A stretch of DNA of 56,022 bases. Origin: Pseudomonas sp. PB101. Lineage in GTDB: Bacteria; Pseudomonadota; Gammaproteobacteria; Pseudomonadales; Pseudomonadaceae. The position numbers were made by a program, and so were the translations under genes. How positions within the stretch are numbered: position 1 is the first letter of the stretch; every line of letters starts with the position of its first letter. The stretch spans positions 1-56,022 of the forward strand of contig NZ_RWIR01000064.1 in the NCBI RefSeq assembly GCF_009764265.1, written 5' to 3'. Below the pieces are notes generated by a model. That model worked only from the letters and a program-made list of their open reading frames with translations, searched no databases and had not been told where the DNA came from. This document shows, in pieces, positions 31,346-38,644 of this stretch.

Positions 31346-32245
31346 TCACTGTGCGCTGCGAGCCCTGGCCACGCGTGAGCCGGTAGGGCGACCCAGTACG
31401 GTGCATATCTGTTGACCGGCAACCATCAAGGCGTCGAGGTCGATTCCGCTGTCGATGCCCAGGCCGTTGAGCAGGTAGATCACGTCTTCGGTGGCGACGT
31501 TACCGCTGGCGCCCTTGGCATAGGGGCAGCCGCCCAGGCCTGCGATGGAGCTGTCGAACACCGAGATGCCTTCCAGCAGGCTGGCGTAGATGTTGGCCAC
31601 GGCCTGACCGTAGGTGTCGTGGAAGTGCCCGGCGAGTTTCTCCCGGGGCACATCCTTCGTGACCACTTCAAACATCTTGCGGGTTGCGCCAGCGGTACCG
31701 GTGCCGATGGTGTCCCCCAACGAGACCTCGTAGCAGCCCATGGCATACAGCTCGCGGGCGACCAGGGCGACTTGCTCCGGGGCGACGTTACCTTCATAGG
31801 GGCAGCCCAGCACACAGGACACATACCCGCGCACGGTCACCCCCTGTTGCCTGGCGGCATCCATGATCGGCGCGAAACGTTCCAGGCTTTCGCTGATCGA
31901 GCAATTGATGTTGCGTTGCGAAAACGCTTCGGATGCCGCCGCGAACACGGCCACTTCCTTGACCCCGGCGGCGAGGGCATCCTCGAAACCGCGCAGGTTG
32001 GGCGCGAGCGCGCCATAGACCACACCCGGTTTGCGCTGGATCTGCGCGAACACCTCGGCGGAGCCGGCCATCTGCGGCACCCACTTGGGCGACACGAAAC
32101 TGCCGACTTCTATATAGCTGAGCCCGGCGGCGGTCAGTGCATCGACCAGTTGCACCTTGTCGGCGACGCTGATGGGTTGGGCTTCATTTTGCAGGCCGTC
32201 GCGTGGGCCGACTTCGACAATGCGTACGTGGGTGGGGAGGGGCAT
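31346..32245 (-). CDS. liuE: Hydroxymethylglutaryl-CoA lyase
   Basis: This 299-residue TIM-barrel lyase splits HMG-CoA to acetyl-CoA and acetoacetate, the last step of leucine breakdown. The N-terminal metal-binding and catalytic motif is VEVGPRDGLQNEAQ. DTIGTGT and GHFHDTYGQA contain metal ligands. GLGGCPYAKGASGNVATED carries the active-site cysteine. The start is ATG 32245; the frame is open upstream through the REPIN, but that is not coding. It lies 2.6 kb from liuA, downstream of liuR on the same strand, so it is not part of the liuABCD transcript. Confidence 0.93.
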   Translation of the reverse strand: MPLPTHVRIVEVGPRDGLQNEAQPISVADKVQLVDALTAAGLSYIEVGSFVSPKWVPQMAGSAEVFAQIQRKPGVVYGALAPNLRGFEDALAAGVKEVAVFAAASEAFSQRNINCSISESLERFAPIMDAARQQGVTVRGYVSCVLGCPYEGNVAPEQVALVARELYAMGCYEVSLGDTIGTGTAGATRKMFEVVTKDVPREKLAGHFHDTYGQAVANIYASLLEGISVFDSSIAGLGGCPYAKGASGNVATEDVIYLLNGLGIDSGIDLDALMVAGQQICTVLGRPTGSRVARARSAQ

Positions 32246-32285
32246 GGGATTCGACCTGTGCTGATTGTCTGAATGAACAGAAAAC

Positions 32286-32388
32286 CCTGTAGGAGCGAGC
32301 TTGCTCGCGATGGACTCCCAGGCACCGCGTTTATCCAGCAGACACGCGTTATCGTTAACGACCATCGCGAGCAAGCTCGCTCCTACAA
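32286..32388. repeat. REPIN between liuR and liuE
   Basis: GTAGGAGCGAGCTTGCTCGC and its inverse flank a spacer that, read on the minus strand, contains AACGATAACGCGTGTC and GGATAAACGCGGTGCC. It is the inverted third copy of the spacer family found at 28833 and 30665. It sits in the liuR-liuE gap. Confidence 0.85.
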
Positions 32389-32399
32389 GGGGGCGGGTT

Positions 32400-32801
32400 T
32401 TATTGAATGACTTCCTGGTTCTTGAGCGTCTGCTCCAGCGCCTGCACGCAGCGTTCTTCGGCAGTGTCCAGCTCCAGTTTCATCTGTTCGATATCCAGCA
32501 GTTGCTGCTCAAGCTGCTCACGGCGCTCGCTGATTTTCGCCAGCATGCTGTGCAACTGTTTGGTGTTACCGCTGGACGGGTCGTAGAGTTCGATCAGTTC
32601 GCGGCATTCGGCCAGCGAGAAACCGATGCGTTTGCCCCGCAGGATCAGCTTCAGGCTGACCTTGTCGCGGGGCGAGTAGATGCGTTCCTGGCCGCGACGC
32701 TCGGGGCTGAGCAGGCCTTGCTCTTCATAAAAGCGAATGGCGCGGGTGGTGATGTCGAGCTCGCGGGCGAGATCGGAAATGCTGTAGGTCTGGCTGCTCA
32801 T
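32400..32801 (-). CDS. liuR: MerR-family regulator of the liu genes
   Basis: This 133-residue MerR-type protein has the helix-turn-helix YSISDLARELDITTRAIRFY, YSPRDKVSLKLILRGKRIGF and a C-terminal coiled coil (REQLEQQLLDIEQMKLELDT). No metal-binding cysteines follow the pattern of metal sensors, and the protein resembles LiuR. ATG 32801 is used, with GTG 32813 possible. A LiuR-type palindrome lies 43 bp upstream, so autoregulation is likely. It should control liuABCD and the synthetase through the boxes at 28764 and 28806. Confidence 0.88.
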   Translation of the reverse strand: MSSQTYSISDLARELDITTRAIRFYEEQGLLSPERRGQERIYSPRDKVSLKLILRGKRIGFSLAECRELIELYDPSSGNTKQLHSMLAKISERREQLEQQLLDIEQMKLELDTAEERCVQALEQTLKNQEVIQ

Positions 32802-32843
32802 GGAAGCGCTCACGAAAGGTCATGGCGCTAAGCTAATGGCAGG

Positions 32844-32859
32844 TTGACGTTTACGTCAA
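32844..32859. promoter_or_regulatory. LiuR-type operator upstream of liuR
   Basis: TTGACGTTTACGTCAA is a near-perfect palindrome of the same type as the liuA-region boxes. It lies 43 bp before the liuR ATG and supports autoregulation of liuR. Confidence 0.78.
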
Positions 32860-32892
32860 GGGGCAGAGGTTTTCGCTGTTCTTGCAGTCCTC

Positions 32893-33000
32893 ATCGCGGG
32901 CAAGCCCGCTCTCACACTGGATCTGTGTCGCTCGTACATGCTGTGAACAGCCCGGCCCCCTGTGGGAGCGAGCTTGCTCCGGGCGGCGTTCCGACGATGG
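32893..33000. repeat. REPIN upstream of liuR
   Basis: GCGGGCAAGCCCGCTCTCAC and GTGGGAGCGAGCTTGCTCCG form an imperfect inverted pair with a spacer of about 55 bp. It fills much of the space between liuR and the end of the next LysR gene. The right arm ends in GGGCGGCGTTCCGACGATG, related to the element at 14529. Confidence 0.8.
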
Positions 33001-33020
33001 GGGCACCTCGGTATCAAGCC

Positions 33021-33950
33021 TTACACCTTCTCGAGCTTTTTCTCCTGCGCCGTCACCTGCTGGCACAACTCGATCATCTGCTCGCGCATCCAGCGGTTCG
33101 CCGGGTCCTGGTCAGTGCTTTCGTGCCAGTAAAGGTGAGTTTCCACCGGTGGCACATCGTTGACCGGCAGATAAAAGGCATGCAGGTCGTTGCGGCGGGC
33201 GAAACGTTCCGGCACGGTCATGACCATGTCCGTTTGTTGCAGCACCTGCGAGGCCATCAGGTAATGCTGGGAGCGCAGGGCGATCTTGCGCTGGATGCCC
33301 ATCTTGCCCAGCGCCAGGTCGACATAGCCCAGGCCGCTGCGGCGGCTGGAGATATGGATGTGGGTCAGGCTCAGGTAGTCATCCAGCGTGAGTTTGTCCT
33401 TGCCCGCCAGCGGATGCCCCTTGCGCATGGCGCACACATAACGGTCTTCCATCAACTTCACGTGGCGCACCTGCGGGTCGGTGTTGAGCGGTGCGTCGAC
33501 CGCGAAGTCCAGGCGTCCGGCCGCCAGTTCCTTGGTGGTTTCGCGGCGTTTGGACAGGAAGCTTTCGATGATCACCGTCGGCGCCAGGCGGCGCAGGCGC
33601 TGGAACAGCGGCGGCAGGATCACGGCTTCAGTGAGGTCGGTCATGCTGATGCGGTAAGTCTTTACCGCTTGCTGCGGGTTGAAAATGCGGCTTTCCTGCA
33701 CCGACACACGCAGCAGCGAGAGCGCGTTGCGCACCGGGCCGATGATGTTTTGGGCCATGGGCGTCGGCACCATGCCCTGGGCGGTGCGCACGAACAACGG
33801 GTCGTTGAAGGTCTCGCGCAACCGGGCCAGCGCGTTCGACACCGCCGGCTGGGTAATGCCCACGATCTGCCCGGCACGGGTCAGGTTGGCTTCGGTGTAG
33901 ATCGCGTCGAAGACGATGAAAAGGTTGAGATCGACCTTGCTCAGATTCAT
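33021..33950 (-). CDS. LysR-family regulator (NodD/LeuO-like class)
   Basis: This 309-residue regulator begins MNLSKVDLNLFIVFDAIYTE and has the helix-turn-helix LTRAGQIVGITQPAVSNALA. RLRETFNDPLFVRTAQGMVP, typical of the NodD/LeuO/MexT branch, follows. The effector domain runs from about 90 to 300. It is divergent from an acyl-CoA dehydrogenase gene across 165 bp, so control of that gene by a fatty-acyl-derived ligand is inferred. Confidence 0.87.
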   Translation of the reverse strand: MNLSKVDLNLFIVFDAIYTEANLTRAGQIVGITQPAVSNALARLRETFNDPLFVRTAQGMVPTPMAQNIIGPVRNALSLLRVSVQESRIFNPQQAVKTYRISMTDLTEAVILPPLFQRLRRLAPTVIIESFLSKRRETTKELAAGRLDFAVDAPLNTDPQVRHVKLMEDRYVCAMRKGHPLAGKDKLTLDDYLSLTHIHISSRRSGLGYVDLALGKMGIQRKIALRSQHYLMASQVLQQTDMVMTVPERFARRNDLHAFYLPVNDVPPVETHLYWHESTDQDPANRWMREQMIELCQQVTAQEKKLEKV

Positions 33951-34115
33951 TACGCGGTTCTCTTGTTATGTGGGCGGGCTGACCATGACGATCAGCCGAT
34001 CATATATCGGTGATGAATGTTTATACACGCCGAGAATAGGCTAGGTAAATTTTCATGGCTGTTCTAGCATCGATTGCATGATCTAAACAACCTCCCCCAA
34101 GAAGGTATCTCGCTC

Positions 34116-35345
34116 ATGGATTTCGCTTATTCGCCCAAGGTTCAGGAACTGCGTGAGCGCGTCACTGCGTTCATGGACACCTACGTCTATCCCGCCGAAG
34201 CCGTGTTCGAGCGTCAGGTCGCCGAGGGTGATCGCTGGCAGCCGACCGCGATCATGGAGGAGCTCAAACTCAAGGCCAAGGCCGAGGGCCTGTGGAATTT
34301 GTTTCTGCCTGAGTCCGAGCTGGGCGCCGGCCTGACCAACCTCGAATACGCACCGCTGGCGGAAATCATGGGCCGTTCGCTGCTGGGGCCAGAGCCGTTC
34401 AACTGCTCGGCACCGGACACCGGCAACATGGAAGTGCTGGTGCGTTACGCCAACGAAGAGCAGAAACAGCGCTGGCTCGAACCTCTGCTGCGCGGTGAAA
34501 TCCGTTCGGCATTCGCCATGACCGAACCGGACGTTGCATCTTCCGACGCCACCAACATGGCCGCCCGAGCCGTGCGCGATGGTGACGAGTGGGTGATCAA
34601 CGGCAAGAAATGGTGGACTTCGGGTGCTTGCGACCCACGCTGCAAGATCCTGATCTTCATGGGCCTGAGCAATCCGGACGCGCCACGTCACGCCCAGCAC
34701 TCGATGATTCTGGTGCCTGTCGATGCACCGGGCGTGAAGATCGTGCGTCCGCTGCCGGTGTTCGGCTACGACGATGCACCGCATGGTCACGCTGAAGTGC
34801 ATTTCGAAAACGTCCGGGTACCGTACGAAAACGTCCTGCTGGGCGAAGGCCGCGGCTTCGAAATCGCTCAAGGTCGCCTTGGTCCTGGGCGGATTCACCA
34901 CTGCATGCGTTCGATCGGCATGGCCGAGCGTGCACTGGAGCTGATGTGCAAACGCTCGGTTAGCCGTACGGCATTTGGCAAACCCCTGGCACGCCTGGGT
35001 GGCAACATCGACAAGATCGCCGATTCACGGATGGAGATCGATATGGCACGCCTGCTGACGCTGAAAGCGGCGTACATGATGGACACCGTCGGCAACAAAG
35101 TGGCGAAAAGCGAGATCGCGCAGATCAAGGTTGTCGCGCCGAACGTTGCGTTGCGGGTGATCGACCGGGCGATCCAGATTCATGGCGGGGCAGGGGTTTC
35201 CAACGATTTCCCTCTGGCCTACATGTACGCGATGCAGCGTACCCTGCGCCTGGCCGACGGCCCGGACGAAGTGCACCGTGCGGCGATCGGCAAGTTTGAA
35301 ATCGGCAAGTATGTGCCGAAAGAGATGATGCGCAGCGGGCACTGA
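34116..35345 (+). CDS. Acyl-CoA dehydrogenase (ACAD10/11-like)
   Basis: This 409-residue FAD enzyme has N-terminal MDFAYSPKVQELRERVTAFM, AMTEPDVASSDATNMAARAV and KWWTSGA. LGPGRIHHCMRSIGMAERAL, IQIHGGAGVSNDFPLA and LADGPDEVHR are features of the ACAD11-like clade. That clade often handles branched or hydroxylated acyl-CoAs. The frame opens at TTG 34074, but ATG 34116 matches the family N-terminus; AAGG lies about 10 nt upstream. It is not in the liu operon and is divergent from a LysR regulator. Confidence 0.88.
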   Translation: MDFAYSPKVQELRERVTAFMDTYVYPAEAVFERQVAEGDRWQPTAIMEELKLKAKAEGLWNLFLPESELGAGLTNLEYAPLAEIMGRSLLGPEPFNCSAPDTGNMEVLVRYANEEQKQRWLEPLLRGEIRSAFAMTEPDVASSDATNMAARAVRDGDEWVINGKKWWTSGACDPRCKILIFMGLSNPDAPRHAQHSMILVPVDAPGVKIVRPLPVFGYDDAPHGHAEVHFENVRVPYENVLLGEGRGFEIAQGRLGPGRIHHCMRSIGMAERALELMCKRSVSRTAFGKPLARLGGNIDKIADSRMEIDMARLLTLKAAYMMDTVGNKVAKSEIAQIKVVAPNVALRVIDRAIQIHGGAGVSNDFPLAYMYAMQRTLRLADGPDEVHRAAIGKFEIGKYVPKEMMRSGH

Positions 35346-35365
35346 CAGACACCGCGTTATCGTTC

Positions 35366-35444
35366 ATCGTCGGATCGCCGCCCGGACCGAGCCCGCTCCC
35401 ACAAGGACTGCACCGAACCTGTGGGAGCGGGCTTGCCCGCGATG
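35366..35444. repeat. REPIN after the acyl-CoA dehydrogenase
   Basis: CCGAGCCCGCTCCCAC and GTGGGAGCGGGCTTGCCCGC form an inverted pair between convergent genes. The left end contains GTCGGATCGCCGCCCGG, the variant arm also seen at 14529. Just before it, ACCGCGTTATCGTTC recalls the conserved spacer of the liu-locus REPINs. Confidence 0.75.
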
Positions 35445-35476
35445 GCGTCAGTCGATCCAGTGCATCAAAAGCAGGT

Positions 35477-36817
35477 TCAATACACCCAAACCTCAACCCG
35501 CCGATTCTTGATCCTTCCCTCATCGGCGCTATTGGCCGCCACCGGCATCTCCGCACCAAACCCGCGAATTTCGCGAAACACCACGCCGTTCTTCACCAAC
35601 TCCCGCCGTACCGCCATGGCCCGCAGCTTCGACAACAGATCGGCGCGCGCCGGGTCGCTCTTGGCATCGCCAAACCCCACCAGCGTGACCTGGCCATCGA
35701 CCTTGCCGTGCTGCTTTAAATAGTCGAGCACTCGCGTCAGGTCTTGCCGCGCCTTGTTGTCCAGGCTGGCACTGCCTTCTTCAAAGCGAAAATTCACCGA
35801 TAACCGCTGGGCATGACGACTGAGGGACTGGTATCCCTCGGGCATCAGCGCATTGGGCGTAACGGCCATGGCCTGGACGGTTTGGGCAATAAAACCGTTG
35901 GCGGCGACAATGGCCTGACCCTTGGTGCTCTGTGCAAAGGCCACCAGGGCACTGGCCCAGAGGTTTTTCCCGTTGGGTGGCAGGTAAAGGAACAACCGAC
36001 GGGACAGCGGATAATCCTCCGTCGCAATCAGGCTGTTGAGCGGCAGCATGGCTTGTGATTGACCATCGACAATGGCCACGGCCTTGGCCTGGCGCACGTA
36101 GGGCAGACCGATAAAACCGATGCCTTTCGGGTCTGCGCTGACCGCATCGGACAGCTGTTCGCTGGACTCGAAGCGTTTCGCCGAGCTGCTCAGGGTCTTG
36201 CCCCGGCCACTGAGGACCAGTTCCTTGAAGGTGTCGTAAGTCCCGGACTGATCATCGCGCGCATACAGATGAATCGGACCGCCGCGGCCGCCGAGGTCTT
36301 CCCAGGTCTTCACCTCGCCACTGAAAATGTGCGCCAGTTGCACGGTGTCGAGTTGATTCAGCGGATTGTCCGGGTGAAGGATGATCGCCAGGCCATCGAT
36401 GGCGATGACTTGTTCTGCGTTCGGGCTTTTCAGGTCGCCGAGGGACTGCAGGCTGGCCAGTTCGCCGTCCTTGATCGGGCGCGACGAGGCGGCGAGATCG
36501 GCGCTGGCTGCTTTCAGTGCAGTGAAACCGGTGCTGGAACCATGGGCTGCCACCTCCACCACGACCCGCCGACCCTCAACGGTTTCGCCGACAATGCGCA
36601 ATTCGTTGGCGGTGTCCGGGGTTTCGCGATGAATCTTGCGCAGGCCCTGTTCGCTCAGCAAGCCCTCGACCAGCGCCGGTCCCAATGCCGCGCCAATGGT
36701 GTTGGAGCCCTGAATGCGCAGTACGGGGCCGTGTTCGGGTGTCGGCAAGTCGCCGGCCGAGACCGCCTGCGGCAAGCCCGTGCACAACATCAACAGGAAC
36801 AACACGCGCAGCATCAT
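35477..36817 (-). CDS. PstS-like solute-binding protein fused to an OmpA domain
   Basis: This 446-residue secreted protein has a signal peptide (MMLRVLFLLMLCTGLPQAVSA). A PstS-type phosphate/anion-binding domain (~30-320) has LRIQGSNTIG, AHGSSTGFTAL and DDQSGTYDTF, in which SGT corresponds to the oxyanion-binding loop. A C-terminal OmpA/Pal-like peptidoglycan-binding domain (~335-446) has SVNFRFEEGSASLDNKARQD, VTLVGFGDAK and RIKNRRVEVWVY. The fusion would tether a solute-binding domain to the cell wall and does not look like a free ABC-transporter component. No pst genes are nearby. It follows xthA on the same strand after 81 bp, with a hairpin overlapping the ribosome-binding site. Confidence 0.85.
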   Translation of the reverse strand: MMLRVLFLLMLCTGLPQAVSAGDLPTPEHGPVLRIQGSNTIGAALGPALVEGLLSEQGLRKIHRETPDTANELRIVGETVEGRRVVVEVAAHGSSTGFTALKAASADLAASSRPIKDGELASLQSLGDLKSPNAEQVIAIDGLAIILHPDNPLNQLDTVQLAHIFSGEVKTWEDLGGRGGPIHLYARDDQSGTYDTFKELVLSGRGKTLSSSAKRFESSEQLSDAVSADPKGIGFIGLPYVRQAKAVAIVDGQSQAMLPLNSLIATEDYPLSRRLFLYLPPNGKNLWASALVAFAQSTKGQAIVAANGFIAQTVQAMAVTPNALMPEGYQSLSRHAQRLSVNFRFEEGSASLDNKARQDLTRVLDYLKQHGKVDGQVTLVGFGDAKSDPARADLLSKLRAMAVRRELVKNGVVFREIRGFGAEMPVAANSADEGRIKNRRVEVWVY

Positions 36818-36818
36818 G

Positions 36819-36850
36819 CCGGCACCTTATATAGCTAAAGGAGGTGCCGG
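36819..36850 (-). other. Hairpin over the ribosome-binding site of the PstS-OmpA gene
   Basis: CCGGCACCT (36850-36842) pairs with AGGTGCCGG (36827-36819) on the minus strand, with a 14-nt loop. The second arm contains the AGGTG that serves as Shine-Dalgarno sequence, ending 1 nt before the ATG. The loop also has TATATA, so a -10 element is an alternative reading. Confidence 0.4.
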
Positions 36851-36898
36851 GAGATTAAGTCAGTAAGGTTTCGGAAAAATGACAAACTGCTGAGAGGA

Positions 36899-37711
36899 TC
36901 AGCTCAATTCAAGCCAGATCGGCGCATGGTCCGATGGTTTTTCCATGCCGCGCAACTCGTAGTCCACTCCGGCAGCCTTCACCCGTGGCAGCAGGCCATG
37001 GGAGGCGAGGATCACGTCGATACGCAGGCCGCGCTTGGGCTCGTCTTCGAAGCCGCGGCTGCGGTAGTCGAACCAGCTGAAGGTGTCGGTCACGTCCGGG
37101 TTCAGGTGGCGGAAACTGTCGACCAGGCCCCAGTTCTTCAGGCGGGCCATCCACTCGCGCTCTTCCGGCAGGAAGCTGCATTTACCGGTCTTCAGCCAGC
37201 GCTTCATGTTGTCCGGGCCGATGCCGATGTCGCAGTCTTCCGGGGAAATGTTCACATCGCCCATCACCACCAGTGGCTGGTCGTTCTTGAACTGGCTTTC
37301 CAGCAATTGCTGCAAGTCGCCGTAGAAACGTTCCTTGGCCGGGAATTTGGTCGGGTGGTCGCGGCTTTCGCCCTGTGGGAAATAACCGTTCATGATGGTC
37401 ACCGGCACGCCGTTGGCGTCGGCGAAAGTGCCCCAGATGAAGCGTCGCTGGGCGTCTTCTTCGTCGGTGACGAAACCTTTATGCAGGGCCAGCGGCTCCT
37501 GGCGCGACAGCAGGGCGACGCCGTAGTGGCCTTTTTGCCCGTGGAAATACACGTGATAACCCAGGGCCTGAACCTCGGCCAGCGGGAACTGTTCGTCGTG
37601 GACCTTGGTTTCCTGCAGGCCGATCACATCGGGCTGGTGCTTTTCGATCAGCGCCGCCAGCTGATGGGGACGGGCGCGCAGCCCGTTGATGTTGAAGGAG
37701 ACGATCTTCAT
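36899..37711 (-). CDS. xthA: Exodeoxyribonuclease III
   Basis: This 270-residue AP-endonuclease/3'-5' exonuclease of the EEP superfamily starts MKIVSFNINGLRARPHQLAA. GLQETKVHDEQ carries the metal-binding glutamate. VMGDVNISPEDCDIG has the catalytic Asp/Asn. RIDVILAS and SDHAPIWLEL hold the final Asp-His. It repairs abasic and 3'-blocked ends after oxidative damage. ATG 37711 fits the family start; 13 further upstream codons are open but unsupported. AGGA lies upstream. Confidence 0.94.
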   Translation of the reverse strand: MKIVSFNINGLRARPHQLAALIEKHQPDVIGLQETKVHDEQFPLAEVQALGYHVYFHGQKGHYGVALLSRQEPLALHKGFVTDEEDAQRRFIWGTFADANGVPVTIMNGYFPQGESRDHPTKFPAKERFYGDLQQLLESQFKNDQPLVVMGDVNISPEDCDIGIGPDNMKRWLKTGKCSFLPEEREWMARLKNWGLVDSFRHLNPDVTDTFSWFDYRSRGFEDEPKRGLRIDVILASHGLLPRVKAAGVDYELRGMEKPSDHAPIWLELS

Positions 37712-37928
37712 GGTCGGCAGTCCTGGCAAAAGGGCGATGCTAGCTGACATGTGGGAATCGGGCCAGTGTGGGGTAGGGATTTACTCTGTACAGTCAGATC
37801 TGTGTCGCTCGCGAAGGCGATTTCATTGCCTACACTGATTTCGGATCTGTAAGGAACTGTGTCAGCGCCGACAGGCTCGTAACAACAAGAGCGCAGCCAC
37901 CCGAGCTGTGCCGGGGAGATCAATCGTC

Positions 37929-38579
37929 ATGCCCGAAACCTCGACCGCCATCGCCGATATCCACATGCTCGACAGCGGCTACGCCCGCGAAGCCCGTTCG
38001 CTGCTGTACCAGGCGTATCGACACGAGCCGACCTTCGGTTATCTGTTCGAAGCCGAACGCCCCGGTTACGAACAGCGGGTTCGCGCCACGGTGCGCGAAC
38101 TGGTGACCCAGCATTTTCTCCAGGACCTGCCGGCCATCGGCCTGCTGGTCAACGACCGCCTGATCGGCATCGCCCTGATCGCGCCGCCGCAACGTCGTCT
38201 TGGCGTCACCGAAAGCTGGGCGTGGCGCCTGCGCATGGTGCTCAGCACAGGATTTCGCTGCACCCGTCGCTACCTCGAGTACCACGCCGCCGTGGAGGCC
38301 TGCGTGCCGAACGACTCGGTGCACGTCTTGCCATTGCTCGGGGTTCATCCGCAGTTCCAGGGCCAACATTTCGGCGAGCAACTGTTGCAAGCCGTGCACA
38401 ACTGGTGCGCCGTGGATGAAAACTCACAGGGCGTGATCCTCGACACCGGCAATCCGCGTTATCTGGAGTTCTACAAGCGTCAGGGGTACGAGGAAATCGG
38501 TGAAGTCGCCGTAGGACCGGTGCGCGAGCACGTGTTTTTTCACCCCAATCCCCAGGTGTTACATACAGCAACGGCTTAA
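37929..38579 (+). CDS. GNAT-family N-acetyltransferase
   Basis: This 216-residue protein has the acetyl-CoA-binding core VHVLPLLGVHPQFQGQHFGE followed by QLLQAVHNWC (~131-160), and GVILDTGNPRYLEFYKRQGY (motif B). The N-terminal half (YRHEPTFGYLFEAERPGYEQ) is not informative. The acceptor substrate is unknown. GGGGAG lies about 10 nt before ATG 37929. It is divergent from xthA and just upstream of tamA, but the hairpin and promoter-like sequence before tamA suggest separate transcripts. Confidence 0.82.
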   Translation: MPETSTAIADIHMLDSGYAREARSLLYQAYRHEPTFGYLFEAERPGYEQRVRATVRELVTQHFLQDLPAIGLLVNDRLIGIALIAPPQRRLGVTESWAWRLRMVLSTGFRCTRRYLEYHAAVEACVPNDSVHVLPLLGVHPQFQGQHFGEQLLQAVHNWCAVDENSQGVILDTGNPRYLEFYKRQGYEEIGEVAVGPVREHVFFHPNPQVLHTATA

Positions 38580-38607
38580 TCCAAGAACTTTCCGGGCAAG
38601 TCAGGCT

Positions 38608-38633
38608 CTATCACGCTCTCGAGCTCGTGATAG
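38608..38633. other. Inverted repeat just before tamA
   Basis: CTATCACG and CGTGATAG form an 8-bp inverted repeat around a GAGCTC-like centre, ending about 11 bp before the tamA ATG. It follows the GNAT gene by about 30 bp. It could end that transcript or mark an operator; TAGCAT at its right edge resembles a -10. Confidence 0.4.
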
Positions 38634-38644
38634 CATCCGCGCCT

